From the NCBI GenBank assembly GCA_037954235.1, contig JBBMOA010000001.1:34386074-34450073 (forward strand): DNA of 64,000 bases. Reading direction: 5' to 3'. Below, in pieces: positions 19,101 to 32,106 of the stretch. The translations under genes and the position numbers were made by a program. The stretch comes from Aulostomus chinensis. Its lineage: Eukaryota; Chordata; Actinopteri; Syngnathiformes; Aulostomidae. How positions within the stretch are numbered: position 1 is the stretch's first letter; each line of letters begins with the position of its first letter. The notes under the pieces were generated by a model. It made no database searches, was not told where the DNA came from, and was given only the letters and a program-made list of their open reading frames with translations.

Positions 19101-22100
19101 AGTGATAGTTGCTAATCAACTCAGTGATGCTTACAGTAATGTAGTAAGTGTTTCGAAAAACCTCAAAGTGATGCTGACAGTCATATAGTAAGAGTTGCTA
19201 CGAACTTCAAAATAATGCGACAGTGATGTCAGAAGAATTGCTAAAGATCTCAAAATGATGCGACAGTGATTTAGTAAGAATTGATAATGAACTCAAAATG
19301 ATGATAACAGTAATGCAGTGAACGTTTCGAATAACCTAAAAGTGATGCTGACAGTCATGTACTAAGAGTTGCTACGAACCTCAAAATAATTCGACAGTGA
19401 TGTCGGAAGAATTGCTAATGATCTGAAAATGATGCGACAGTGATGTAGTAAGAATTGCTAATGAACTCAAAATGATGCTAACAGTAATGTAGTGATAGTT
19501 GCTAATAAACTCAGTTATGCTTACAGTCATGTAGTAAGTGTTTCGAACAACCTCAAAGTGATGCTGAAAGTCATGTACTAAGTGTTGCGACGAACCTCAA
19601 AATAATGCGACAGTAATGTCAGAAGAATTGCTAAAGATCTCAAAATGATGCGACAGTGATTTAGTAAGAATTGCTAATGAACTCAAAATGATGCTAACAG
19701 TCATGTAGTGATAGTTGCTAATCAACTCAGTGATGCTTAGAGTAATGTAGTAAGAGTTGCTACGAACATCAAAATAATACGACAGTGATGTCAGAAGAAT
19801 TTAAGATCTCAAAATGATGCGACAGTGATTTCGTAAGAATTGCTAATGAACTCAAAATGATGCTAACAGTAATGGAGTGAACGTTTCGAATAACCTCAAA
19901 GTGATGCTGACAGTCATGTAGTAAGTGTTGCTACGAACCTCAAAATAATGCGACAGTGATGTAGTAAGAGTTGCTAATAACCTCAAAATAATGCTACAGT
20001 GATGTCTATGATTGCTAATGAACACAAAATAATGCTACAGTAATGTAGTAAGAGTTGCTAATAACCTCAAAATAATGCTACAGTGATGTAGTAAGAATTG
20101 CTAATGAACTCAAAATGATGCTAACAGTAATGTAGTGATAGTTGCTAATAAACTCAGTGATGCTTACAGTCATGTAGTAAGTGTTTCGAACAACCTCAAA
20201 GTGATGCTGAAAGTCATGTACTAAGTGTTGCGACGAACCTCAAAATAATGCGACAGTAATGTAGTAAAAGATGCTAATAACCTCAAAATATTTCGACAGT
20301 GATGTCGGAAGAATTGATATTGAACTTAAAATGATGCTAACAGTAATGTAGTGATACTTGCTAATCAACTCAGTGATGCTTGCAGTAATGTAGTAAGTGT
20401 TTCGAATAACCTCAAAGTGATGCTGACAGTCATGTAGCAAGAGTTGCTACGAACCTCAAAATATTGCGACAGTGATGTCAGAAGAATTGCTAAAGATCTC
20501 AAAATGATTCGACAGTGATTTAGTAAGAATTGCTAATGAACTCAAAATGATGCTAACAGTAATGGAGTGAAAGTTTCGAATAACCTCAAAGTGATGCTGA
20601 CAGTCATGTACTCAGAGTTGCGACGAACCTCAAAATAATGCGACAGTAATGTAGGAAGAGTTGTTACGAACCCAATAGTTGATAATAAACTCAGTGATGC
20701 TAACAGTAATATAGTAAGTGTTTCGAAAAACCTCAAAGTGATGCTGACAGTCATGTAGCAACAGTTCCTACGAACCTCAAAATAATGCGACAGTGATGTC
20801 GGAAGAATTGCTAATGATCTCAAAATGATGCCAACAGTAATGTAGTGATAGTTGCTAATCAACTCAGTGATGCTTGCAGTAATGTAGTAAGTGTTTCGAA
20901 TAACCTCAAAGTGATGCTGACAGTCATGTAGCAAGAGTTTCTACGAACCTCAAAATGATGCGACTGTGATGTCAGAAGAATTGCGAATGATCTCAAAATG
21001 ATTCGACAGTGATTTAGTAAGAATTGCTAATGAACTCAAAATGATGCGACAGTGATGTAGTAAGAATTGCTAATGAACTCAAAATGATGCTAACAGTAAT
21101 GGAGTGAAAGTTTCGAATAACCTCAAAGTGATGCTGACAGTCATGTAGTAAGTGTTGCTACTAACCTCAAAATATTGCGACAGTGATGTCGGAAGAATTG
21201 CTAATGAACTCAAAATGATGCTAACAGTAATGGAGTGAAAGTTTCGAATAACCTCAAAGTGATGCTGACAGTCATGTAGTAAGAGTTGCTACGAACCTCA
21301 AAATATTGCGACAGTGATGTCGGAAGAATTGCAAATGAACTCAAAATGATGCTAAAAGTAAGGTAGTGATAGTTGGGAATTAACTCAGTGATGCTTACAG
21401 TAATGTAGTAAGTGTTTCGAACAACCTAAAAGTGTTGCTGTCAGTCATGTAGTAACAGTTGCTTCTAACCTCAAAATGATGCTAACAGTAATGTAGTGAT
21501 AGTTGCTAATCAACTCAGTGATGCTGACAGTGATGTAGTAAGTGTTTCGAACAACCTCAAAGTGATGCTGACAGTCATGTAGTAAGAGTTGCTACGAACC
21601 TCAAAATATTGCGACAGTGATGTCGGAAGAATTGCTAATGAACTCAAGATGATGCTAACAGTAATGGAGTGAAACTTTCGAATAACCTCAAAGTGATGCT
21701 GACAGTCATGTAGTAAGTATTGCTACGAACCTCAAAATAATGCGACAGTAATGTAGTAAAAGTTGCTACGAACCTCAAAATATTGCGACAGTGATGTCGG
21801 AAGAATTTCTAATGAACTCAAGATGATGCTAAAAGTAATGTAGTGATAGTTGCTAAGAAACTCAGTGATGCTTACAGTAATGTAGTAAGAGTTTCGAACA
21901 ACCTCAAAGTGATGCTGACATTCATTTAGTAAGAATTGCAAATGAACTCAATTTAATGCTACAGTGATGTCGTGAAAATTGCTCATAAACTCAAAATGAT
22001 GCTAAAAGTAATGTAGTGATAGTTGCTAAGAAACTCAGTGATGCTTACAGTAATGTAGTAAGTGTTTCGAACAACCTCAAAGTGATGCTGACAGTCATGT

Positions 22101-22673
22101 AGTAAGAGTTGCTACGAACCTCAAAATAATGCAACAGTAATGTAGCAAGAGTTGCTACGAACCTCAAAATCATGCGACAGTGATGTCGGAAGAATTGCTA
22201 ATGAAATCAAAATGATGCTAACAGTAATGTAGTGATAGTTGCTAATAAACTCAAAGTGATGCTGACAGTAATGTAGTAAGAGTTGCTACGAACCTTAAAA
22301 TAATGCAACAATAATGTAGTAAGAGTTGCTCCGAACCTCAAAATATTGCGACAGTGATGTCGGAAGAATTGCTAAAGATCTCAAAATGATGCAACAGTGA
22401 TTTATTAAGAATTGCTAATGAACTAAAAATGATGCTAACAGTAATGTAGTCATAGTTGCTAATCAACTCAGTGATGCTTACAGTAATGTAGTAAGTGTTT
22501 CGAAAAACCTCAAAGTGATGCTGAGAGACATATAGTAATAATAATAATAATGTAGTAATAATGCAACAATAATGTAGTAAGAGTTTCTACGAACTTCAAC
22601 ATAATGCGACAGTGATGTCAGAAGAATTGCTAAAGATCTCAAAATGATGCGACAGTAATTTAGTAAGAATTTC

Positions 22674-24187
22674 TAATGAACTCAAAATGATGCTAACAGT
22701 AATGGAGTGAACGTTTCGAATAACCTCAAAGTGATGCTGACAGTCATGTACTAAGAGTTGCTACGAACCTCAAAATAATGCGACAGTGATGTCGGAAGAA
22801 TTGCTAATGATCTCAAAATGATGCGACAGTGATGTGGTAAGAATTGCTAATGAACTCAAAATGATGCTAACAGTAATGGAGTGAAACTTTCGAATAACCT
22901 CAAAGTGATGCTGACAGTAATGTAATAAGTGTTGCTACGAACCTCAAAATAATGCGACAGTAATGTAGTAAATGTTGCTACGAACCTCAAAATATTGTGA
23001 CAGTGATTTCGGAAGAATTGCAAATGAACTCAAGATGATGCTAACAGTAATGAAGTGATAGTTGCTAAGAAACTCAGTGATGCTTACAGTAATGTAGTAA
23101 GAGTTTCGAACAACCTCAAAGTGATGCTGACAGTCATTTCGTAAGAGTTGCTAATGAACTCAATTTAATGCTCCAGTGATGTCGTGAGAATTGCTCAACA
23201 ACTCAAAATGATGCTAACAGTAATGTAGTGATAGTTGCTAATGAAGTCAAAGTGATGCTGAAAGTCATGTAGTAAGAGTTGCTACGAACCTCAAAATAAT
23301 GTGACAGTGATGTCAGAAGAATTGCTAATGATCTGAAAATGATGCGACAGTGATGTAGTAAAAGTTACTACGAACCTCAAAATATTGCGACAGTCATGTC
23401 GGAAGAATTGCTAATGAACTCAAAATGATGCTAACAGTAATGGAGTGAACGTTTCGAATAACCTCAAAGTGATGCTGACAGTCATGTACTAAGAGTTGCT
23501 ACGAACCTCAAAATAATGCGACAGTGATGTCGGAAGAATTGCTAATGATCTCAAAATGATGCGACAGTGATGTGGTAAGAATTGCTAATGAACTCAAAAT
23601 GATGCTAACAGTAATGGAGTGAAACTTTCGAATAACCTCAAAGTGATGCTGACAGTAATGTAATAAGTGTTGCTACGAACCTCAAAATAATGCGACAGTA
23701 ATGTAGTAAATGTTGCTACGAACCTCAAAATATTGCGACAGTGATTTCGGAAGAATTGCAAATGAACTCAAGATGATGTTAACAGTAATGAAGTGATAGT
23801 TGCTAAGAAACTCAGTGATGCTTACAGTAATGTAGTAAGAGTTTCGAACAACCTCAAAGTGATGCTGACAGTCATTTCGTAAGAGTTGCTAATGAACTCA
23901 ATTTAATGCTCCAGTGATGTCGTGAGAATTGCTCAACAACTCAAAATGATGCTAACAGTAATGTAGTGATAGTTGCTAATGAAGTCAAAGTGATGCTGAA
24001 AGTCATGTAGTAAGAGTTGCTACGAACCTCAAAATAATGTGACAGTGATGTCAGAAGAATTGCTAATGATCTGAAAATGATGCGACAGTGATGTAGTAAA
24101 AGTTACTACGAACCTCAAAATATTGCGACAGTCATGTCGGAAGAATTGCTAATGAACTCAAAATGATGCTAACAGTAATGGAGTGAA
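22674..24187 (+). repeat. 738-bp tandem duplication within satellite block 1
   Basis: Positions 22674-23449 recur 738 bp later with very few differences, for example the rare GATGTGGTAAGAATTGC at 22831 and 23569. 738 bp equals 17 monomers. This stands out against the otherwise diverged block 1 and shows a recent unequal exchange. Confidence 0.85.
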
Positions 24188-27100
24188 AGTTTCGAATAAC
24201 CTCAAAGTTATGCTGACAGTCATGTAGTAAGAGTTGCTACGAACCTCAAAATAATGCGACAGTAATGTCGTAAGAGTTGCTACGAACCTCAAAATATTGC
24301 GACAGTGATGTCGGAAGAATTGCTAATGAACTCAAAATGATGCTAACAGTAATGGAGTGAAAGTTTCGAATAACCTCAAAGTGATGCTGACAGTCATGTA
24401 CTAAGAGTTGCTACGAACCTCAAAATAATGCGACAGTGATGTCAGAAGAATTGCTAAAGATCTCAAAATGATGCGACAGTGATTTATTAAGAATTGCTAA
24501 TGAACTCAAAATGATGCTAACAGTAATGGAGTGAACGTTTCGAATAACCTCAAAGTGATGCTGACATTCATGTACTGAGAGTTGCTACAAACCTCAAAAT
24601 ATTGCGACAGTGATGTCGGAAGAATTGCTAATGAACTCAAGATGATGCCAACAGTAATGTAGTGATAGTTGCGAAGAAACTCAGTGATGCTGAAAGTAAT
24701 GTAGTAAGAGTTGCTACGAACCTTAAAATAATGCAACAATAATGTAGTAAGAGTTGCCACGAAACTCAATATAATGCGTCAGTAATGTAGTAAAAGTTGC
24801 TACGAACCTCAAAATATTGCGACAGTGATGTCGGAAGAATTGCTAATGATCTGAAAATGATGCGACAGTAATGTAGTAAGAATTGCTAATGAACTCAAAA
24901 TGATGCTAACAGTAATGTAGTGATAGTTGCAAAGAAACTCAGTGATGCTTACAGTAATGTAGTAAGAGTTTCGAACAACCTCAAAGTGATGCTGACAGTC
25001 ATTTAGTAAGAGTTGCTAATGAACTCAATTTACTGCTACAGTGATGTCGTGAGAATTGCTCAACAACTCAAAATGATGCTGACAGTAATGTAGTGATAGT
25101 TGCTAATAAAGTCAAAGTGATGCTGACAGTCATGTAGTAAGAGTTGCTACGAACCTCAAAATAATGTGACAGTGATGTCAGAAGAATTGCTAACGATCTG
25201 AAAATGATGCGACAGTGATGTAGTGAAAGTTTCGAATAACCTCAAAATGATGCTGACAGTCATGTAGTAAGAGTTGCTACGAACCTCAAAATATTGCGAC
25301 AGTAATGACGGAAGAATTGCTAATGAACTCAAAATGATGCTAACAGTAATGGAGTGAAAGTTTCGAATAACCTCAAAGTGATGCTAACAGTCATGTAGTA
25401 AGAGTTGCTACGAACCTCAAAATAATTCGACAGTGATGTCGGAAGAATTGCTAATGATCTGAAAATGATGCGACAGTGATGTAGTAAGAATTGCTAAAGA
25501 ACTCAAAATGATGCTAACAGTAATGGAGTGAAAGTTTCGAATAACCTCAAAGTGATGCTAACAGTCATGTAGTAAGAGTTGCTGCGAACCTAAAAATAAT
25601 GCGTAAGTGATGTCGGAAGAATTGCTAATGAACTCAAAATGATGCTAACAGTAATGTAGTGATAGTTGCGAATCAAGTCAGTGATGCTTACAGTAATGTA
25701 GTAAGTGTTTCGAACAACCTCAAAGTGATGCTGACAGTCATGTAGTAAGAGTTGCTACTAACCTCAAAATGATGCTAATAGTAATGTAGTGATAGTTGCT
25801 AATGAACTCAAAGTGATGCTGACAGTTATGTAGTAAGAATTGCTAATGATCTCAAGATGATGCTAACAGTAATGTAGTGATAGTTGCTAAGAAACTCAGT
25901 GACGCTTAAAATAATGTAGACAGAGTTTCGAATAACCTCAAAGTGATGCTGACAGTCATTGAGTAAGAGTTGCTAATGAACTCAATTTAATGCGACAGTG
26001 ATGTCGTGAGAATTGCTCAACAACTCAAAATGATGCTAACAGTAATCTAGTGATAGTTGCTAAAAAACTCAAAGTGATGCTGACAGTTATGTAGTAAGAA
26101 TTGCTAATGATCTCAAGATGATGCTAACAGTAATGTAGTGGTTGTTGCTAATCAAGTCAGTGATGCTTACACTAATGTAGTAAGTGTTTCGAAGAACCTC
26201 AAAATGATGCTGACAGTCATGTAGTAAGAGTTGCTACGAACCTCAAAATAATGCGACAGTGATGTCGGAAGAATTGCTAAAGATCTCAAAATGATGCGAC
26301 AGTGATGTCAGAAGAATTGGTAATGATCTCAAAATGATGCTAACAGCAATGGAGTGAACGTTTCGAATAACCTCAAAGTGATGCTGACAGTCATGTACTA
26401 AGAGTTGCTACGAATCTTAAAATAATGCAACAGTAATGTAGTAAGAGTTGCTACGAACCTCAAAATATTGCGACAGTGATGTCGGAAGAATTGCTAATGA
26501 TCTCAAAATGATGCGACAGTGATGTAGTAAGAATTGCTAATGAACTCAAAATGATGCTAACAGTAATGGAGTGAAACTTTCGAATAACCTCAAAGTGATG
26601 CTTACAGTCATGTAGTCAGAGTTGCTACGAACCTCAAAATAATGCGACAGTAATGTAGTAAGAGTTGCTACGAACCTCAAAATATTGCGACAGTGATGTC
26701 GGAAGAATTGCTAATGAACTCAAAATGATGCTTACAGTAATGTAGTAAGTGTTTCGAACAACCTCAAAGTGATGCTGAACGTCATGTTGTAAGAGTTGCT
26801 AATGAACTCAATTTAATGCTAAAGTGATGTCTTGAGAATTGCTCAACAACTCAAAATGATGCTAACAGTAATGTACTGATAGTTGCTAATAAACTCAAAG
26901 TGATGCTGACAGTTATGTAGTAAGAATTGCTAATGATCTCAAGATGATGCTAAAAGTAATGTAGTGGTAGTTGCTAATCAAGTCAGTGATGCTGACAGTA
27001 ATGTAGTAAGTGTTTCGAAGAACCTCAAAGTGATGCTGACTGTCATGTAGTAAGAGTTGCTACTAACCTCAAAATATTGCGACAGTGATGTCGGAAGAAA

Positions 27101-27315
27101 TGCTAATGAACTCAAGATGATGCTAACAGTAATGGAGTGAAACTTTCGAATAACCTCAAAGTGATGCTGACAGTCATGTAGTAAGAGTTGCTACGAACCT
27201 TAAAATAATGCGACAGTAATGTAGTAAAAGTTGCTACGAACCTCAAAATATTGCGACAGTGATATCAGAAGAATTGCTAATGATCTCAAAATAATGCGAC
27301 AGTGATTTAGTAAGA

Positions 27316-28148
27316 ATTGCTAATGAACTCAAAATGATGCTAACAGTAATGGAGTGAACGTTTCGAATAACCTCAAAGTGATGCTGACAGTCATGTACTA
27401 AGAGTTGCTACGAACCTCAAAATAATGCGACAGTGATGTCAGAAGAATTGCTAATGAACTCAAAATGATGCTAACAGTAATGGAGTGGTAGTTGCTAATC
27501 AAGTCAGTGATGCTTACAGTAATGTAGTAAATGTTTCGAATAACCTCAAAGTGATGCTGACAGTCATGTACTAAGAGTTGCTACGAACCTCAAAATAATG
27601 CGACAGTGATGTCGGAAGAATTGCTAAAGATCTCAAAATGATGCGACAGTGATGTCAGAAGAATTGGAAATGATCTCAAAATGATGCTAACAGTAATGGA
27701 GTGAACGTTTAGAATAACCTCAAAGTGATGCTGACAGTCATGTAGTAAAAGTTGCTACGAACCTCAAAATAATGCGACAGTAATGTAGTAAAAGTTGCTA
27801 CGAACCTCAAAATATTGCGACAGTGATGTCGGAAGAATTGCTAATGAACTCAAAATGATGCTAACAGTAATGGAGTGAACGTTTCGAATAACCTCAAAGT
27901 GATGCTGACAGTCATGTACTAAGAGTTGCTACGAACCTCAAAATAATGCGACAGTGATGTCAGAAGAATTGCTAATGAACTCAAAATGATGCTAACAGTA
28001 ATGGAGTGGTAGTTGCTAATCAAGTCAGTGATGCTTACAGTAATGTAGTAAATGTTTCGAATAACCTCAAAGTGATGCTGACAGTCATGTACTAAGAGTT
28101 GCTACGAACCTCAAAATATTGCGACAGTGATGTCGGAAGAATTGCTAA
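27316..28148 (+). repeat. 521-bp-spaced duplication within satellite block 1
   Basis: About 310 bases at 27316-27627 recur at 27837-28148 (12-monomer step). They are marked by the unusual GGAGTGGTAGTTGCTAATCA at 27482 and 28003. Confidence 0.8.
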
Positions 28149-30030
28149 AGACTCAAGATGATGCTAACAGTAATGTAGTGATAGTTGCTAAGAAACTCAG
28201 TGATGCTTACAGTAATGTAGTAAGAGTTTCGAAAAACCTCAAAGTGATGCTGACAGTAATTGAGTAAGAGTTGCGAATGAACTCAATTTAATGCTACAGT
28301 GATGTCGTGAGAATTGCTCAACAACTCAAAAAGATGCTAACAGTAATGTAGTGATAGTTGCTAATAAACTCAAAGTGATGCTGACAGTCATGTAGCAAGA
28401 GTTGCTACGAACCTTAAAATAATGCAACAGTAATGTAGTAAGAGTTGCTACGAACCTCAAAATATTGCGACAGTGATGTCGGAAGAATTGCTAATGATCT
28501 CAAAATGATGCGACAGTGATGTAGTAAGAATTGCTAATGAACTCAAAATGATGCTAACAGTAATGGAGTGAAACTTTCGAATGACCTCAAAGTGATGCTG
28601 ACAGTAATGTAGTAAGAGTTGCTACGAACCTCAAAATAATGCGACAGTAATGTAGTAAAAGTTGCTACGAACCTCAAAATAATGTGACAGTGATGTCAGA
28701 GGAATTGCTAATGATCTCAAAATGATGCGACAGTGATTTAGAAAGAATTGCTCATGAACTCAAAATGATGCTAACAGTAATGGAGTGAACGTTTCGAATA
28801 ACCTCAAAGTGATGCTGACAGTCATGTACTAAGAGTTGCTACGAACCTCAAAATAATGTGACAGTGATGTCGGAAGAATTGCTAATGAACTCAAGATGAT
28901 GCTAACAGTAATGTAGGGGTAGTTGCTAATCAAGTCAGTGATGCTTACAGTAATGTAGGAAGAGTTTCGAACAACCTCAAAGTGATGCTGACAGTCATTG
29001 AGAAAGAGTTGCCAATGAACTCAATTCAATGCGACAGTGATGTCGTGAGAATTGCTCATAAACTCAAAATGATGCGAACAGTTATGTAGTGATAGTTGCA
29101 AATAAACTCAAAGTGATGCTGACAGTAATGTAGTAAGAGTTGCTACGAACCTCAAAATAATGTGATAGTGATGTCAGAAGAATTGCTAATGATCTCAAAA
29201 TGATGCGACAGTGATTTAGTCAGAATTGCTAATGAACTCAAAATGATGCTAACAGTAATGGAGTGAACGTTTCGAATAACCTCAAAGTGATGCTGACAGT
29301 CATGTACTAAGAGTTGCTACGAACCTCAAAATAATGCGACAGTAATGTAGTAAGAGTTGCTACGAACCTCAAAATATTGCGACAGTGATGTCGGAAGAAT
29401 TGCTAATGAACTCAAGATGATGCTAACAGTAATGTAGTAATAGTTGCTAAGAAACTCAGTGATGCTTACAGTAATGTAGTAAGAGTTTCGAACAACCTCA
29501 AAGTGATGCTGACAGTCATTTAGTAAGAGTTGCTAATTAACTCAATTTAATGCGACAGTGATGTCGTGAGAATTGCTCAACATCTCAAAATGATGCTAAC
29601 AGTAATGTAGTGATAGTTGCTAATAAACTCAAAGTGATGCTGACAGTAATGTAGTAAGTGTTTTGAACAACCTCAAAGTGATGCTGACAGTCATGTAGTA
29701 CGAGTTGCTACTAACGTCAAAATAATGCTACAGTGATGTCGTAATGTCGTAAGAAAATTGTTAATGAATTCAAAAATGGTGCTGACAGTGATGTAGTAAG
29801 AATTGCTAATGATCCCAAAATGATGCTAACAGTAATGGAGTGAAAGTTTCGAATAACCTCAAATTGATGCTGACAGTCATGTAGTAAGTGTTGCTACGAA
29901 CCTCAAAATAATGCAACAGTGATGTCAGAAGAATTGCTAATGATCTCAAAATGATGCTAACAGTAATACAGTGATAGTTGCTAATAAACTCGAAATGATG
30001 CTTACAGAAATGTAGTAAGAGTTGAAACGA

Positions 30031-30135
30031 GAACAACAAACTGTCCTCTGATGGTTGGACAGGTTGCTTTGGTCCGTCCTCTCACTCATCATTAAAAGCC
30101 CTTATTACTCATCATTCATCCAATCTGACACTCAC
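30031..30135. other. intron-like flank of laminin exon relic
   Basis: Unique sequence between the satellite edge and the donor site of the last visible laminin exon (minus strand GACGTGAGTG). No coding sequence seen. Confidence 0.5.
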
Positions 30136-30315
30136 GTCTGCAGTGGGGAATCCCCAGCAACCCGCGGCCCACATGGAGCAGTCTCGGCCAATCACGTGGG
30201 GCCTGCAGCGGCACCGACCACCAAATGACTCGCAGGTGTCACTCTCAGCTCCAACCTCATGGCAGGCACAAGGCAGGGCGCCGTTTTTGAAGAGAGCCCA
30301 AGAGACACAGCTGAG
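30136..30315 (-). pseudogene. laminin alpha exon 6 of 6 (two frame slips, lost cysteine)
   Basis: Minus strand: acceptor CTCCATTCTGTCTCAG, 180 bases, donor GTGAGT. With the two bases of the previous exon it opens NSAVSLGL, then slips one base to FKNGALPCACHEVGAESDTC and ESFGGRCRCRPHVIGRDCS. It ends with MWAAGCWGFP, where the EGF-like module should have Cys in place of Trp. A final one-base slip in the C-run precedes the donor. Confidence 0.7.
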
Positions 30316-30683
30316 CTGAGACAGAATGGAGACGAAGGACAGGAGGGACGACAGAGAAAAAGGAAACGTTAGCGAGACATTTTAGGAAAATTAGTTTAGT
30401 GGGGAAACGGTTCTTAGCCAAACTTGCTAAATGGAAGGACAACAAAAAAACAAAGATCTTCAAAAGAAAATTAGCACAAAATGAAACCCTGCAAGAGAAA
30501 GTAAATCAAGAACTAAATATTCTTGAGGCTCAGGTCTTTAGTTCCAATGCTTGTAAATGACATCTGAATGCATTCACAACCCAAATCTGAGCAGACAGAA
30601 GCGTCCCAGTCAGGCCCAGTTTAGTTCCTCTAGAACATTCAGGGATACAGAACAGGGACCAACTCAGGCTTGGAGACACCGAC

Positions 30684-30799
30684 TTGACATGAAAGCTGTT
30701 GAGGCCACAGTTGCTGATGAAGTGGTCAGATTTCTCCAGTGGTTCTTGGTTCAGGGAGCTGGAGCTGGAGCTGCTCTCAGGCACCACCAGGACGTGATC
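30684..30799 (-). pseudogene. laminin alpha exon 5 of 6 (intact frame, Ser run)
   Basis: Minus strand: acceptor TTCTGTCTCTCCAG, 116 bases, donor GTCGGT (weak). It reads DHVLVVPESSSSSSSLNQEP and then LEKSDHFISNCGLNSFHV, with two bases left over. The run of seven Ser replaces the less repetitive stretch usual in the family. Confidence 0.7.
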
Positions 30800-30921
30800 C
30801 TGGAGAGACAGAAGGAAGAAGTCCAGGCCTGACAGAGGAGAAGGAGGCACAGAGTAGAAACAGCAGATACGTGTCAGGAAAGGGAGAGGGTATCAGTCCA
30901 GCAGAGGAGCAGGAAACCTAC

Positions 30922-31059
30922 CACCACAGGGCTCTGCCTGCAGGAACCTGCAGGTGAGGAGGACCTGGTGGTCCGGCACATCCAGAATGATCTGGTTTTC
31001 AGACACCGGCACATTTCGGCAGCCGTGAGCGTGGGGACAGAAGGAGGCGTTGGCGTGGC
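30922..31059 (-). pseudogene. laminin alpha exon 4 of 6 (frame slips near its 3' end)
   Basis: Minus strand: acceptor TGTTTGCGTCTTTCAG, 138 bases, donor GTAGGT. The first frame gives HANASFCPHAHGCRNVPVSE and then NQIILDVPDHQVLLT. The family continuation VPAGRALW is only seen one base out of frame, and a further base is missing at the junction with DHVLVVP. Confidence 0.72.
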
Positions 31060-31144
31060 CTGAAAGACGCAAACAACCATCTCCATTTTAATGTTTCTCA
31101 AACAGCCGGATCAGGAAAGCTAAGATGAATCAAAGATCCTCCAC

Positions 31145-31269
31145 CCTGCCAGATCCGACCCTGGTAATGTAGACCTGCACAGGGTGGGTGGGGTGGAGCG
31201 GCTGGTGGTGGTGGAGGATGAAGACGTATCTGCCCAAAGCCTGGACACGGTGGAGTCCACCGCAGCGTT
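31145..31269 (-). pseudogene. laminin alpha exon 3 of 6 (two frame slips)
   Basis: Minus strand: acceptor TTCTACTCAG, 125 bases, donor GTGGAGG. The frame passes from NAAVDST to RVQALGRYVFILHHHQPLHP and then to GRIWQG, each change being consistent with one missing base. Corrected length would leave one base (G), which joins GC of the next exon to make Gly before HANAS. Confidence 0.7.
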
Positions 31270-31913
31270 CTGAGTAGAAGGATGAGAGCGATGTTCAATG
31301 GTACATGTTTTCTTTCCTGAACCGCCGATGTTTCCAATCACGAATCTCAGTCATGAGATTTGAACATCATGGAGGAGTTCAAAAGTGTCAAACTGGGCCG
31401 GTCTCCATTTTATGAGTCCGGAGACCGAGGATAAAACTACAAGTCCCTGGTTCAGATTTGACTCGTCTGAATCCAAACACAGCAGCGTTCTTCCACCAGG
31501 CCAGATGAGTTGATCATGATAACAAGATATCTTCATGCTACTACAACACACAAACTCATCACCAGAAAAGACTTCATGGTGGAACAACAAATCTCCTCCC
31601 AATGGGAAAAACATTGAGTTGAACAATCAACTTTTCCATGATGACATGGAGAGCTTGGCAGCAGCAGCAGGCTTCCATTGGGGGCTGATATGCCAGCTCC
31701 ACTTAGCCTTCTTTGGAATGGTTTCACCTGGAGTGATGCTGTTATTGAGACCTTTTATCTGGAACAACACCACCTGCATGGAGACTGAGGACTTCAACAG
31801 ATGCAGATGTTGACCCAGAATAAATCTCAATATTCCAGATGTGTTAAATCAATCCAGCAGCAGTGGTGGGAGCGTCGTAAACTCACTCACTCAGCAGCCG
31901 TCAGCCTCCGTAC

Positions 31914-32047
31914 CTGCACGGAGTCCAGCCTGATGTGGTCTCTGTTGTCTGCTCCCAGAGGTGGTCTGTCACCTCTGAACCAGGGGGCTCATCTCTCTGG
32001 TGGGAGGTCAGTGGAGGAGCTGCAGCGGGGGAGGCCAGGATGGGCTC
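31914..32047 (-). pseudogene. laminin alpha exon 2 of 6 (tentative)
   Basis: Minus strand: acceptor CTCCTCCTACAG, donor GTACGG. The 3' end in the phase needed by the next exon reads ADNRDHIRLDSVQ. The 5' half is open in another frame (EPILASPAAAPPLTSHQRDE), so at least one frame slip lies inside. Support comes from position and phase more than from motifs. Confidence 0.4.
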
Positions 32048-32106
32048 CTGTAGGAGGAGCTCTGGCCCTCCTTCAGCACCAGCCAGTGGGAGGGAGTTTG
32101 GAAACG

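Larger units (their letters stand above)
16182..30030 (+). repeat. satellite block 1, units of about 43 bp (plus orientation)
   Basis: About 13.85 kb of tandem units near 43 bp. A common core is TTGCTACGAACCTCAAAAT, followed by an 'ATGCGACAGTGATGT' half. Several subtypes alternate. They are recognisable by TTGCTAATGAACTCAAAATG, TTTCGAATAACCTCAAAGTG, TTTCGAACAACCTCAAAGTG and GTTGCTAATAAACTCAGTGA. Monomers differ by roughly 5-25 percent by eye. The array is continuous from a few bases after the LTR to GTAGTAAGAGTTGAAACGAG at the right edge. The 43-bp step rotates the frame, so no real gene is encoded. The 60-130-codon minus-strand frames are array artefacts. Confidence 0.97.

Noticed and set aside
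16556..30039. Minus-strand frames of 66-130 codons rich in 'YITVSIT' and 'LSSLAILPTSLS' in satellite block 1
   Set aside because: They follow the 43-bp unit read in rotating frames, are cut by stops in neighbouring units, and have no start or splice context. They are satellite artefacts.
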